Positions 50,340 through 59,640 of a stretch of 64,000 bases of DNA are shown piece after piece (position 1 is the first letter of the stretch; every line of letters starts with the position of its first letter). A program made the translations under genes and the position numbers. Under the pieces are notes generated by a model, which did no database searches, was not told the origin of the DNA, and saw only the letters and a list, made by a program, of their open reading frames with translations. Origin of the DNA: Sphingomonas sp. BGYR3 (GTDB lineage Bacteria > Pseudomonadota > Alphaproteobacteria > Sphingomonadales > Sphingomonadaceae); NCBI RefSeq assembly GCF_025153455.1, contig NZ_JANZNT010000001.1, positions 2,180,001 through 2,244,000 on the forward strand. The letters run 5' to 3'.

Positions 50340-50515
50340 GGCGGCATGGTAGCATCCACTCCTGCGGCATGGCGATTATTGCTTCGCCTGGCGCCGCCGT
50401 TGCCAAAAAACAGTCATGTTGGCGAGGGGGGATGACAGGATTGCGACAGGGACGGAAACGATCCTGCGCTGCCTGTGGCTTTCGCGCATCATCCGTTCTT
50501 TTGCGCGGACGGGCA

Positions 50516-50544
50516 TTGCTGACGCTCGCCAAGCGGCTTGAAAT
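50516..50544 (+). promoter_or_regulatory. Candidate sigma-70-type promoter of the bkd operon
   Basis: TTGCTG (50516-50521) and TGAAAT (50539-50544) are separated by 17 nt, about 55 nt before the E1-alpha start. The -35 box matches consensus in 4 of 6 positions and the -10 in 4 of 6. Adjacent A/T-rich sequence (AAATAAAATAAC) supports melting here. Confidence 0.4.
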
Positions 50545-50598
50545 AAAATAACAAGCAAGCCAGCGAGTCCCGGCAGGCAGCCGGCAATGGGAGAGACA

Positions 50599-51885
50599 AT
50601 GACTGACGAGCGCCCCGGCGCCAATCGGCCCGCCCTGCACCTGCACGTGCCGGAACCCAAGTTCCGGCCGGGCGACGCGGTCGATTTTGCCGATGTCGAT
50701 GTGCCCCCGGCGGGCAGTGCGCCGCGGCCGGACAGTGCCGCCCCCGCCGATACGTTCCACGACCTGGCCTTTACCCTGATCCGGGTGCTGGACGAACAGG
50801 GTCAGGCGGTCGGCCCGTGGAACCCGCGGCTGTCGCCGGACGCGCTGCGCCGGATGCTGCGCCTGATGGCGCTGACCCGCGCGTTCGACGAGCGGATGTT
50901 CCGCGCCCAGCGGCAGGGCAAGACCAGTTTCTACATGAAGTGCACGGGCGAGGAGGCGGTGTCGATCGCCGCCGCCATGGCGCTGGCCGCCGACGACATG
51001 TGCTTTCCCAGCTATCGTCAGCAGGGCATCCTGATCACGCGCGGCTACAGCCTGGTCGAGATGATGAACCAGATCTATTCGAACCGGGGCGACAAGCTGC
51101 AGGGCAAGCAGCTGCCGATCATGTATTCGAGCCGCGAGCACAGTTTCTTTTCGATCAGCGGCAACCTGACCACCCAATATCCGCAAGCGGTCGGCTGGGC
51201 GATGGCCAGCGCGGCCAAGGGCGACAGCCGGATCGCGGCCACCTGGTGCGGCGAGGGATCGACGGCGGAGGGCGATTTCCATTCCGCCTGCACCTTTGCC
51301 AGCGTCTATCGCGCGCCCGTCATCCTGAACATCGTCAACAATCAGTGGGCGATTTCCAGCTTTTCGGGCTTTGCCGGGGCAGAGGCGACAACCTTTGCCG
51401 CGCGGGCCGTGGGCTATGGCATTGCGGGCCTTCGCGTCGATGGCAATGATGCGCTGGCCGTCTATGCCGCCACGCAATGGGCGGCAGAGCGGGCGCGGAC
51501 CAATCAGGGCCCGACGCTGATCGAGCATTTCACCTATCGCGCCGAGGGACACTCCACGTCGGACGACCCCAGCCAGTATCGCAGCGCGCAGGAAGCCAGC
51601 GAATGGCCGCTGGGCGATCCCATCGCGCGGCTGAAGGCGCATCTGATCGCCATTGGCGAATGGGATGACGAACGCCACGCCGCCATGGACCTGGAACTGG
51701 CCGAGGAAGTGAAGCGGGCGCAAAAGGAAGCGGAGGCCAACGGCATCCTGGGCCATGGCCTGCACCAGCCGCTCGACACGCTGTTCGACGGGGTGTTCGA
51801 GGAAATGCCCTGGCACCTGAAGGAGCAACGGGCACAGATGCTGGCCGAGGAAGAGGAAAGCGGGCGGCCATGGGCACGGAAATGA
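50599..51885 (+). CDS. bkdA1: Branched-chain 2-oxoacid dehydrogenase E1 alpha subunit
   Basis: The 428-residue thiamine-diphosphate subunit has the ThDP/Mg motif running from CGEGSTAEGDFHSA to NIVNNQWAIS, and the family SYRQQGILITRGY and YRAEGHSTSDDPSQYR. Together with E1 beta it decarboxylates 2-oxo acids from Val, Leu and Ile. The N-terminal extension of about 60 residues is typical of BCKDH rather than pyruvate dehydrogenase. The start at 50599 has GGGAGA upstream; an ATG 12 nt earlier overlaps that site. It overlaps the E1 beta gene by 16 bp. Confidence 0.94.
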   Translation: MTDERPGANRPALHLHVPEPKFRPGDAVDFADVDVPPAGSAPRPDSAAPADTFHDLAFTLIRVLDEQGQAVGPWNPRLSPDALRRMLRLMALTRAFDERMFRAQRQGKTSFYMKCTGEEAVSIAAAMALAADDMCFPSYRQQGILITRGYSLVEMMNQIYSNRGDKLQGKQLPIMYSSREHSFFSISGNLTTQYPQAVGWAMASAAKGDSRIAATWCGEGSTAEGDFHSACTFASVYRAPVILNIVNNQWAISSFSGFAGAEATTFAARAVGYGIAGLRVDGNDALAVYAATQWAAERARTNQGPTLIEHFTYRAEGHSTSDDPSQYRSAQEASEWPLGDPIARLKAHLIAIGEWDDERHAAMDLELAEEVKRAQKEAEANGILGHGLHQPLDTLFDGVFEEMPWHLKEQRAQMLAEEEESGRPWARK

Positions 51886-52937
51886 GCGAACCGATGGAGC
51901 GCATCGCCCCGACCGAGGGCGACAGCGCGCGCATGAACATGATCCAGGCGATCAATTCCGCCATGGACGTGATGATGGCGCGCGATCCCAACGTGATCGT
52001 GATGGGCGAGGATGTCGGCTATTTCGGCGGCGTGTTTCGCGCAACCGCCGGGCTGCAGGCCAAGTTCGGCAAGACGCGGGTGTTCGACACGCCGATCACC
52101 GAATGCGGCATCATCGGCGTCGCCATCGGCATGGGCGCCTATGGCCTGCGCCCGGTGCCGGAAATCCAGTTCGCCGATTACATCTATCCCGCGCTGGACC
52201 AGCTGGTCAGCGAGGCGGCGCGGCTGCGCTATCGTTCGGCCGGCGAATATGTCGCGCCGATCACGGTCCGCTCCCCCTTTGGCGGCGGGATTTTCGGCGG
52301 GCAGACGCACAGCCAGTCGCCCGAGGCGATCTTTACCCATATTTCGGGCGTAAAGACGGTCATCCCGTCCAACCCCTATGATGCCAAGGGGCTGTTGATC
52401 GCGGCGATCGAGGACAATGACCCGGTCGTGTTTTTCGAACCCAAGCGCATCTATAACGGCCCGTTCAACGGCCATTGGGATCGCCCGGCCAAGAACTGGT
52501 CGCAGCACCCGCTGGGCGAGGTGCCGACGGGATATTACAAGATCCCGCTGGGCAAGGCGGCGATCACGCGTGCGGGCGAGGCGGTGACCATCCTGTGTTA
52601 CGGCACCATGGTCCATGTCGTTGCCGAGACGGTGGCGGAGATGGGCGTGGATGCGGAAATCGTCGATCTGCGCACCCTGTTGCCGCTGGATATCGAGACG
52701 ATCGAGGCGTCGGTGCAAAAGACCGGCCGCTGCATGATCGTGCACGAGGCGACGCGGACGCAGGGGTTCGGTGCGGAGCTTTCCGCGCTGGTCACCGAAC
52801 GCTGCTTCTATCACCTGGAAGCGCCGGTGATGCGCGTTACCGGTTTTGACACGCCCTATCCGCACAGCCTGGAATGGGCGTATTTCCCCGGCCCTGTCCG
52901 TATCGGCATGGCGCTCAAGAAATTGCTGAAGGACTGA
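51870..52937 (+). CDS. bkdA2: Branched-chain 2-oxoacid dehydrogenase E1 beta subunit
   Basis: The 355-residue transketolase-type beta subunit has MNMIQAINSAMDVMMARDPNVIVMGEDVGYFGGVFRAT split over its N-terminus, DTPITECGIIGVAIGMG, RSPFGGGIFGGQTHSQSPEA and DLRTLLPLDIETI. These are the standard motifs of BCKDH and PDH beta subunits. The start at 51870 overlaps E1 alpha; an ATGA overlap at 51882 is an equally good alternative. E2 follows by 7 nt. Confidence 0.94.
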   Translation: MGTEMSEPMERIAPTEGDSARMNMIQAINSAMDVMMARDPNVIVMGEDVGYFGGVFRATAGLQAKFGKTRVFDTPITECGIIGVAIGMGAYGLRPVPEIQFADYIYPALDQLVSEAARLRYRSAGEYVAPITVRSPFGGGIFGGQTHSQSPEAIFTHISGVKTVIPSNPYDAKGLLIAAIEDNDPVVFFEPKRIYNGPFNGHWDRPAKNWSQHPLGEVPTGYYKIPLGKAAITRAGEAVTILCYGTMVHVVAETVAEMGVDAEIVDLRTLLPLDIETIEASVQKTGRCMIVHEATRTQGFGAELSALVTERCFYHLEAPVMRVTGFDTPYPHSLEWAYFPGPVRIGMALKKLLKD

Positions 52938-52944
52938 TCCCGCA

Positions 52945-54252
52945 ATGGCTCGTTTCGAATTCCGCCTGCCCGATATCGGCGAAGGCATTGCCGAGGCCGA
53001 AATCGTCACCTGGCACGTCAAGGTCGGCGACACCGTGGCCGAGGACCAGAGCCTGGCCGACATGATGACCGACAAGGCGACGGTCGAGATGGAAAGCCCG
53101 GTGGCGGGCACCGTCATCGCGCTGGCCGGCGAGGTTGGCGACATGGTGCCGATCGGATCGACGCTGGTCGTCATCGAGACGGCCGACGCGCAGGCAAGCG
53201 ACGAAGCCCAGCGCGTGGCGATGGCCGAGGAGGTCGAGGAACAGCTGGGCGCCGAGACGCCGGGGGTCGAGGCGGCGGAAACGCCGGTGCCGGTCGAGGT
53301 GGCGGTTCCGGCTGCGCCTGCTGCTCCGGCTGCACCCGCTGCCCCTGTCGCCGCTCCGGCCCCGGCAGTGGCTCCGGTCGCACAGACGCATCAGGTGCTC
53401 GCATCGCCCGCGGTGCGGCAGCGGGCGCGCGAACTGGGCGTCGACCTGTCCCAGGTGAAGCCGGCCGAGGGCGAGCGGATTCGCCATGCCGATCTGGACG
53501 CGTTCCTGCGCTATGGCGCGGCGCAGGGCTATCACGCGCCACATGCCAGCCGCGCGCGTGAGGACGAGGCGGTGAAGGTAATCGGGATGCGCCGCCGCAT
53601 TGCCGAGAACATGGCCGCATCGAAGCGGGCGATCCCCCACTTCACCTATGTCGACGAAATCGACGTGACCGCGCTGGAGGCGATGCGTGCGGACCTGAAC
53701 GCCAATCGCGGCGCGCGGCCCAAGCTGACCATGTTGCCGTTCCTGATCGTGGCGATTTGCCGGACGATCCCGCAATTCCCGATGATCAATGCGCGCTATG
53801 ACGACGAAGCCGGCGTTGTGACACGTCATGGCCGCGTGCATCTGGGCATGGCGGCACAGACCGATGCGGGCCTGATGGTGCCGGTGATCCGCGATGCGCA
53901 GGATATGAATGTGTGGCAGCTGGCGAGCGAGATTGCGCGGCTGGCCGATGCGGCGCGGACGGGCAAGGCGAAGTCGGAGGAGCTGAGCGGTTCCACCCTG
54001 ACCGTCACCTCGCTGGGTCCGCTGGGCGGCATCGTGACCACGCCGGTGATCAACCGGCCGGAGGTCGCGATCATCGGCCCGAACAAGATCGTCGAGCGGC
54101 CCGTCTTTGTCGGCGATGACATCGTGCGGGCCAAGCTGATGAACCTGTCGATCAGTTGCGACCACCGGGTGGTGGACGGTCATGATGCGGCCAGTTTCGT
54201 CGCGGCGCTGAAGAAGCTGATCGAGACGCCGGTCCTGCTGTTCGCGGACTAA
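52945..54252 (+). CDS. bkdB: Dihydrolipoamide acyltransferase E2 of branched-chain 2-oxoacid dehydrogenase
   Basis: The 435-residue E2 has one N-terminal lipoyl domain with the lipoylated Lys in MMTDKATVEME, then an Ala/Pro-rich flexible linker (about 110-148). A peripheral subunit-binding domain follows (VLASPAVRQRARELGVDLSQV), then the catalytic domain ending in CDHRVVDGHDAASF with the active-site His. It transfers the branched acyl group to CoA. No E3 (lpd) gene follows; the operon ends here, overlapping the convergent carboxypeptidase gene by 4 bp. Confidence 0.95.
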   Translation: MARFEFRLPDIGEGIAEAEIVTWHVKVGDTVAEDQSLADMMTDKATVEMESPVAGTVIALAGEVGDMVPIGSTLVVIETADAQASDEAQRVAMAEEVEEQLGAETPGVEAAETPVPVEVAVPAAPAAPAAPAAPVAAPAPAVAPVAQTHQVLASPAVRQRARELGVDLSQVKPAEGERIRHADLDAFLRYGAAQGYHAPHASRAREDEAVKVIGMRRRIAENMAASKRAIPHFTYVDEIDVTALEAMRADLNANRGARPKLTMLPFLIVAICRTIPQFPMINARYDDEAGVVTRHGRVHLGMAAQTDAGLMVPVIRDAQDMNVWQLASEIARLADAARTGKAKSEELSGSTLTVTSLGPLGGIVTTPVINRPEVAIIGPNKIVERPVFVGDDIVRAKLMNLSISCDHRVVDGHDAASFVAALKKLIETPVLLFAD

Positions 54253-55655
54253 AGCGCCCCGGCCAGATCGACCAGCGCGGCATCCAGGATGGCGGTGCCG
54301 GACACATCGTCCGGCACGTCATTGGCGAAGGCGGAAAAGATCAGGCGGCGGCCGCTGCGGGTCAGCATCACGCCGGACAGGGCGCTGGTGGCATTGAGGC
54401 TGCCCGTCTTGGCAAAGATGCGGCGGTCCAGCGCCGTCCCGGCAAAGCGGCCCTTCAGCGTGCCGTCGGTGCCGCCGACGGGCAGGCCGGCAAACCATGC
54501 CTGCCCCCAGGGCTGGGCATCGATCCAGCGCAGCAGGGTGGCGTTGCCGCGCGGGGTCATGCGGTTATAGGTCGACATGCCCGACCCATCGGCAAAGTGA
54601 GCCGCATGGGGCGGCACGCCCGCAGCGGCCAGCGTCGATTTCACCACCGCCAGTCCGTCGGCAACCGATCCCGTCCCGCCGATCCGCCCGATCCGGCGCA
54701 GCAGCAGATCGGCATGATGATTCTGGCTATCCTTCAGGATCACGCCGATATCCTGCGCCAGCGGCGACAGATCGAGCGCGGCGAGCGGCGGCGTGTCCGC
54801 TGCTGCTGCCGCTTCGACGCTGCGATAGCGTGAGCGCACGTCCCCCGTCACCCGGACGCCGCGTTCGGCCAGCAGCCGCCGGAACGTCCATGCCGCGTAT
54901 TCCGCAGGATCGTCGATCCCCAGTCGAAGCAGGCGGGGCGGGGCATCGGCGGCGATGGTGCCGGTCAGGGTCAGCGTGCGGCCGTGCACGGGCCGGTCGT
55001 AACCGATATCGGCGGCTCCTTCCGCAGCGGTGACGATACGGTTGTCGATGGCATACCAGCCATTGTGATCGACCAGTGCCAGGCCACCGGGCGGGCCGGG
55101 ACGGATGGTGAGGACAGTTTCATTGTCGTCCAGCGTCAGCGCGGCGATTGCGGTGCCGGACCGGCTGGGGATGTTGTTCCAGCTCATCCCCGATGGCCAG
55201 CGTTCATCCGGAAACCAGCGGGCATCGCCGATGATGTCGCGCACCCGCCGCGTCCGGGCGGCGACGGCATCGGCCAGCGCGGACAGGCAGTCGCTGATGC
55301 AATCGGGCGCGACGGACAGGAACGGATCGCCGCGCCCCTCGATCACCACATCCTCGCCCTCCATCCGCACGCGGGTGCCGCCGCCGGGCTGGGGCCGGGT
55401 CAGGTCGCCCAGCGTGGCATAGGCGGTGGCGGTGATTGCGATTTTGGTATTGCTGGCCGGGATGAAGCGTTCATCCGGGCGGATCGCCACGATCTCTCGC
55501 CCCGCCTCGTCCAGTACTACCAGGCCGAAGCGCGGCCCCGGCCCCGCCTCTGCCAGCCGCGCGGCCACGCGATTGGCAACCGGCGTCTGCGCCGCCACGG
55601 GGGCGGCAAGGGCCAGCAGCAGGAGCAGTGCGGCGCGGATCATGCGGTGCAGCAT
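54249..55655 (-). CDS. dacB: D-alanyl-D-alanine carboxypeptidase/endopeptidase (PBP4/DacB type)
   Basis: The 468-residue S13 peptidase has a signal peptide (MIRAALLLLLALAAPVAAQ) and the three penicillin-binding motifs: SxxK in PASNTKIAITA, SxN in KDSQNHHADLL, and KTG in FAKTGSLNATSAL. Between SxxK and SxN lies the large insertion typical of PBP4. It trims or cleaves peptidoglycan cross-links in the periplasm. The start is uncertain: GTG 55661, ATG 55655 and ATG 55643 are all in frame with no strong ribosome binding site. Confidence 0.92.
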   Translation of the reverse strand: MLHRMIRAALLLLLALAAPVAAQTPVANRVAARLAEAGPGPRFGLVVLDEAGREIVAIRPDERFIPASNTKIAITATAYATLGDLTRPQPGGGTRVRMEGEDVVIEGRGDPFLSVAPDCISDCLSALADAVAARTRRVRDIIGDARWFPDERWPSGMSWNNIPSRSGTAIAALTLDDNETVLTIRPGPPGGLALVDHNGWYAIDNRIVTAAEGAADIGYDRPVHGRTLTLTGTIAADAPPRLLRLGIDDPAEYAAWTFRRLLAERGVRVTGDVRSRYRSVEAAAAADTPPLAALDLSPLAQDIGVILKDSQNHHADLLLRRIGRIGGTGSVADGLAVVKSTLAAAGVPPHAAHFADGSGMSTYNRMTPRGNATLLRWIDAQPWGQAWFAGLPVGGTDGTLKGRFAGTALDRRIFAKTGSLNATSALSGVMLTRSGRRLIFSAFANDVPDDVSGTAILDAALVDLAGAL

Positions 55656-55691
55656 AGACACGGGACCGCCGAAGGAAAGCGCCCTTCGTGC

Positions 55692-57362
55692 TTAGTCGTC
55701 GATGCTGCGCCTGTTCGTCTCTGGCAGGAAGACAAGGCCGATCACGACCGTCGCGCTGGCAATGATCACCGGATACCACAGGCCGGCAACCACGCTGCCC
55801 GTCGCCGCCACCACTGCAAAGGCGATGGTGGGCAGGAAGCCGCCGAACCAGCCATTGCCGATATGATAGGGCAGCGACATGGACGTGTAGCGGATGCGCG
55901 TCGGGAACAATTCGACCAGCATCGCGGCGATTGGGCCATAGACCATGGTCACCAGCAGGACCAGCGCGGTCAGGATGGCGATGACCAGCGGCGTGTTCAT
56001 CGCCGCCGGATCGGCCGAGGCGGGATAGCCCGCCGCATCCAGCGCGCTCTTCACCTGGGTCTGGAACGCCTTGATCCCGGCGGCACGTGCCTCTGCCGTG
56101 GTAAGGCGGGCGGGGTCGGGCGCGACGATGACGGTATCGCCCACCGCGATGCTGGCGATGGTGCCGGGGTCGGCGGCGACATTGGCGTAATTCAGCCCCG
56201 CCTTGGCGATATAGGCCTTGGCAATGTCGCAGCTGGTGCTGTCGAACTTGTTGCCGCCGACTGGATCGAACTGCGTCGAACATTCCGCTGCGTTCGCGGT
56301 GATGGTGACCGGTGCGCTGGCCTGAGCCGCGGCCAGCGCCGGGTTGGCCGCGCCGATCAGCGCGCCGAACAGCGGGAAATAGCTGATCGCCGCCAGGGCA
56401 CAGCCCGCAAGGATGATCGGCTTTCGCCCGATCCGGTCGCTGAGCCAGCCGAAGAAGATGAAGAAGGGCGTGCCGATCGCCAGCGCCACCGCGATCAGGA
56501 TGTTGGCGGTCGCGCCATCGACGCGCAGCACCTTTTCCAGAAAGAACAGCGCATAGAACTGACCGGTGTACCAGACCACCGCCTGACCCGCGACTGCACC
56601 GAACAGCGCGACCAGCACCCATTTCAGGTTGCCCCAGCGGGCGAACGCTTCGGTCAGCGGCGCCTTTGACGTGGTGCCTTCTTCCTTCATCTTCTGGAAA
56701 ACCGGGCTTTCCGACAATTGCAGCCGGATCCAGATCGACACGGCGAGCAGCGCCATCGAGATGATGAAGGGCAGGCGCCAGCCCCAGTCGCGGAACGCAT
56801 CCTCCCCCATCAGCGTGCGCAGGCCGATGACGACGAGCAGCGCGGCGAACAGGCCCATCGTCGCGGTCGTCTGAATCCAGCTGGTGTAGAGGCCGCGTTT
56901 GTTGTTGGGCGCGTGTTCCGCCACATAGGTCGCGGCACCGCCATATTCGCCGCCCAGCGCCAGCCCCTGAACCAGCCGCAGGCTGACGAGGATGATCGGG
57001 GCGGCCACGCCGATGCTGGCATAGCTGGGCAACAGGCCGACGGCGAAGGTGGACAGGCCCATCAGGCCCATCGTCACCAGAAACGTGTTCTTGCGCCCGA
57101 CAATGTCGCCGATCCGGCCAAAGACGAGCGCGCCGAACGGCCGCACCGCAAAGCCGGCGGCAAACGCGGCCAGGGCCAGGATGAAACCGGTGGTTTCGTT
57201 GACGCCCGAAAAGAATTGCGCCGAAATGATCGTGGCGAGCAGACCGTAGAGGTAGAAATCATACCATTCGAACACGGTGCCCAGCGAAGAAGCGGCGATA
57301 ACCAGCTTTTCACTGCGGGTGGCGCGGTGGTGGCGCGGCGCTCCCGCTGGTTCTTCCTGCAC
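55692..57362 (-). CDS. MFS transporter of the MHS (metabolite:H+ symporter) type with extra loop
   Basis: The 556-residue permease has 12 helices with MHS signatures: GTVFEWYDFYLYG in helix 1, RPFGALVFGRIGDIVGRK after helix 2, and LVQGLALGGEYGGAATYVAEHAP. A non-membrane insertion of about 115 residues (two Cys, many Ala/Asp) lies in a periplasmic-side loop of the second half, before MVYGPIAAMLVELFPTRIRYTSMSL. Usual MHS members are about 430-450 residues. Start GTG 57362 has GAGAGG 6 nt upstream; an ATG at 57410 lacks a site. Confidence 0.9.
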   Translation of the reverse strand: MQEEPAGAPRHHRATRSEKLVIAASSLGTVFEWYDFYLYGLLATIISAQFFSGVNETTGFILALAAFAAGFAVRPFGALVFGRIGDIVGRKNTFLVTMGLMGLSTFAVGLLPSYASIGVAAPIILVSLRLVQGLALGGEYGGAATYVAEHAPNNKRGLYTSWIQTTATMGLFAALLVVIGLRTLMGEDAFRDWGWRLPFIISMALLAVSIWIRLQLSESPVFQKMKEEGTTSKAPLTEAFARWGNLKWVLVALFGAVAGQAVVWYTGQFYALFFLEKVLRVDGATANILIAVALAIGTPFFIFFGWLSDRIGRKPIILAGCALAAISYFPLFGALIGAANPALAAAQASAPVTITANAAECSTQFDPVGGNKFDSTSCDIAKAYIAKAGLNYANVAADPGTIASIAVGDTVIVAPDPARLTTAEARAAGIKAFQTQVKSALDAAGYPASADPAAMNTPLVIAILTALVLLVTMVYGPIAAMLVELFPTRIRYTSMSLPYHIGNGWFGGFLPTIAFAVVAATGSVVAGLWYPVIIASATVVIGLVFLPETNRRSIDD

Positions 57363-57473
57363 GATCAACCTCTCCCCAATTCGTTGTTGGCGGCACCATG
57401 TCGAAAGCAATGCGACCGCGCAACGGGGGTGGTAGCGCTATCCTATGATTAATTCTGTCCGCTCAGCGCATCG

Positions 57474-58082
57474 TCACTGAAGCGTTGCAATGTCATCGCC
57501 GTCGCGGCGGCCATAAAATTGCATCAGCTGGATGATCAGTTCGGTCCGGTCGGCCAGCGTATTCGCCTCCAGCATCGCCTGTTTGGAGGCAAGGTCAAAG
57601 GGCGCGATCTGGGCAATGCCGTTGACCAGCGACACGTCGTCCAGCTTGCCGACCGCATCCCAATCCACGGCATAGCCCTGAGCATCGGCGAATCGGCGCG
57701 ATTCCAGCTCAAGCGCGGCGCGCGCGCCAAGGCCGAGCACCTCGTCCGACGGTTCGTCGATCAATTCCGCCTCGACCTGGCGGAACAGGGTGGTGACATC
57801 CAGTTCGCGCAGCACGCGAAAGCGGGACACGCCCTGAAGCACGATGTCGTAGCGGCCATCCTCCATCGCCTCGACATCGATGATCTGGCCGACACAGCCG
57901 ATATCGAACAGGGCGGGGCGGTCGCCCGCCTCGCGCGGCTGGATCATGCCGATCCGGCGGTCGCGGGCCAGCGCGTCGGACACCATCGCCCGGTAGCGCG
58001 GTTCAAAGATGTGCAGCGGCAGGTGCAGCCCGGGAAAGAGCAGCGCGCCGCCCAGCGGAAAGATGGAAATGCGCTGGCTCAC
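57474..58082 (-). CDS. LON peptidase substrate-binding-domain protein
   Basis: About 202 residues comprise a stand-alone LON N-terminal (substrate-binding) domain, with ISIFPLGGALLFPGLHLPLHIFEPRYRAMV, GMIQPRE and GCVGQIIDVEAMEDGRYDIVLQGVSRFRV. There is no ATPase or protease domain. Such proteins may act as adaptors or chaperones; the role is unproven. GTG 58082 is 5 nt after the upstream thioredoxin-like gene; TTG 58091 (overlapping its stop) is possible. It is likely cotranscribed with that gene. Confidence 0.88.
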   Translation of the reverse strand: MSQRISIFPLGGALLFPGLHLPLHIFEPRYRAMVSDALARDRRIGMIQPREAGDRPALFDIGCVGQIIDVEAMEDGRYDIVLQGVSRFRVLRELDVTTLFRQVEAELIDEPSDEVLGLGARAALELESRRFADAQGYAVDWDAVGKLDDVSLVNGIAQIAPFDLASKQAMLEANTLADRTELIIQLMQFYGRRDGDDIATLQ

Positions 58083-58087
58083 CGCGG

Positions 58088-59032
58088 TCAACCGAACAGC
58101 GCGGCGGACAGGCGGCGGCGCTGGGCCGAGACCCACGGATCCTCCAGCCCCACCGCCTCGAACAGCTTGAGCAGCCGCTGCCGCGCCGCGCCGTCATTCC
58201 AGTCGCGTTCGGCAGTGATGATGGCGAGCAGCGAATCGACCGCGCCGTCGCGGTCGCCCGCCGCCATCTGACCTCCGGCCAGGTCATAGCGCAGGGCATG
58301 ATCGTCCGGATTGGCCGCGACCTGCGCCTTCAGCGCGGACAGATCGTCCACCGGCTGCGCCTCGGCAGCCAAGGTGATGGCGGCCCGCGCCTGATCGACG
58401 CCGGGCAGCTTTGCCGCATCATCGGGCAGCGCGGCGAGCACGGCCGCCGCATCGTCCATCCGGCCCAGTGCGACAAGTGCGCGCAGACGGCCCGCCTGCG
58501 CCTCCGCCACATCGGGTGCCATGTCGGCAATCTGGTCAAAGATCGACAGCGCGCGTGCGGCATCGCCGCCGGCCAGCACATCGTCGCCCATCGCGATCAG
58601 CGGGGCGATGTCGTCCATGCCGTCATCCTCGCCCGGCGCGGCGGCGGACGGATCGACGGGCAACTGGCGCAGCAGCTGATCCAGCGTCTGTTTCAGCTGC
58701 GATTCGGTGCGCGCCTGCGACAGGTCGGCGACCAGCTGTCCCTGAAACATCGCATAGATGGTGGGGATCGACCGGATCTGGAACTGGGCGGCGATGAACT
58801 GATCCTTGTCGGTGTCGATCTTGGCCAGCACCACGCCCTTGTCGGCATATTCGGCGGCGACCTTGTCCAGGATCGGGGCCAGCGCCTTGCACGGGCCGCA
58901 CCATTCGGCCCAGAAATCGATGATGACCAATTTGGTCATCGACGGTTCGACGACGGTCCGGCGAAAGGCTTCGACGGCTTCCTTGTCGGCAGGGCTCATT
59001 CCCAGCGTGGCCACGGCAGATGCTCCAATCAT
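58088..59032 (-). CDS. Thioredoxin-fold/TPR protein (YbbN/CnoX-like)
   Basis: The 314-residue protein has an N-terminal thioredoxin domain with an intact active site, FWAEWCGPCKALAP, and the cis-proline in IRSIPTIY. A C-terminal region of TPR-like helices follows (residues about 140-310, DDVLAGGDAARALSIFDQIADMAP). This is the layout of YbbN/CnoX, a redox-regulated holdase that cooperates with GroEL. E. coli YbbN has SxxC, while the present copy keeps CxxC, so it may also be an oxidoreductase. It heads an operon with the LON-domain gene. Confidence 0.9.
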   Translation of the reverse strand: MIGASAVATLGMSPADKEAVEAFRRTVVEPSMTKLVIIDFWAEWCGPCKALAPILDKVAAEYADKGVVLAKIDTDKDQFIAAQFQIRSIPTIYAMFQGQLVADLSQARTESQLKQTLDQLLRQLPVDPSAAAPGEDDGMDDIAPLIAMGDDVLAGGDAARALSIFDQIADMAPDVAEAQAGRLRALVALGRMDDAAAVLAALPDDAAKLPGVDQARAAITLAAEAQPVDDLSALKAQVAANPDDHALRYDLAGGQMAAGDRDGAVDSLLAIITAERDWNDGAARQRLLKLFEAVGLEDPWVSAQRRRLSAALFG

Positions 59033-59230
59033 TCGGCCGGCGTGCCGGCGGTCAAGGGGCGGCCAGCGATGCGGGCCGATGTCACGACGCCCTATTTGGG
59101 ACTTTCATGCCGCCAAACCAAGCCCGGAAAACGAATCGGCAAAGGGGCTTGCAAGGGGGTGGGGTGGGTGCTAGTGGCACGCGCCTTGCCCCGGTCCACC
59201 GGCATCCACTGCCCGGACCGCAATGCCAGA

Positions 59231-59305
59231 GCGGGCGTAGCTCAGGGGTAGAGCACAACCTTGCCAAGGTTGGGGTCGAGGGTTCGAATCCCTTCGCCCG
59301 CTCCA
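59231..59305 (+). tRNA. tRNA-Gly (anticodon GCC)
   Basis: The 75-nt cloverleaf has acceptor GCGGGCG pairing with CGCCCGC. The D arm is present, the anticodon stem CAACC/GGTTG carries the loop TTGCCAA (anticodon GCC), and the T arm is GAGGG-TTCGAAT-CCCTT. CCA is encoded. Base composition and gene content change immediately after it, so it is a probable integration site. Confidence 0.95.
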
Positions 59306-59640
59306 GCGTTTTGAAGGGTTTAGCGCCGAGACGGCGAGCCCTGCAAAAAAACGCCCCACCATATCCCCACTGGCCAGATTTGAAATTGCCTTATGCCCGC
59401 TTGGAGACGTAACGACGGCTTCAGCTCTTTTGCCAGGCGTGTCAGTTCGATCTGCGTCAATCAATCTTTGTGGATGAGCACCGGGGGGGGAGGGGTAAAC
59501 TCCCAACTTCCATTTCGCGCTTAAAACCCGCCTGGCGCATGATACAAAATTTTCAAAAAATTGCTTGAGCATTCTAGGTATAGAATGGCTGGCCAACCAA
59601 GCCGCCTAGCTGAATATAAAAAACTGGAGACAGGGACACA
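59306..59640. other. Island boundary region without a confident gene
   Basis: This 335-bp region between tRNA-Gly and the restriction-modification gene has no confident gene, no integrase remnant that I recognise and no clear -35/-10 pair. It contains A-runs (59343-59350), a G-run (59486-59496), and a strongly A/T-rich stretch from about 59540 to 59625 that probably holds the promoter of the next gene. No second copy of the tRNA 3' end is visible. Confidence 0.6.

Larger units (their letters stand above)
50281..50598. other. Intergenic region between TonB receptor and bkd operon
   Basis: This 318-bp divergent intergenic region holds a perfect 14-bp inverted repeat near the receptor start (50303-50339) and a candidate promoter for the bkd operon (50516-50544). 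The rest has no recognisable gene or RNA. The strip 50530-50555 is notably A/T-rich compared with its surroundings. Confidence 0.6.

Noticed and set aside
59171..59596. Minus-strand frame running through tRNA-Gly (GRRDSNPRPQPW peptide)
   Set aside because: This is the well-known false protein made by translating the antisense of a tRNA gene.
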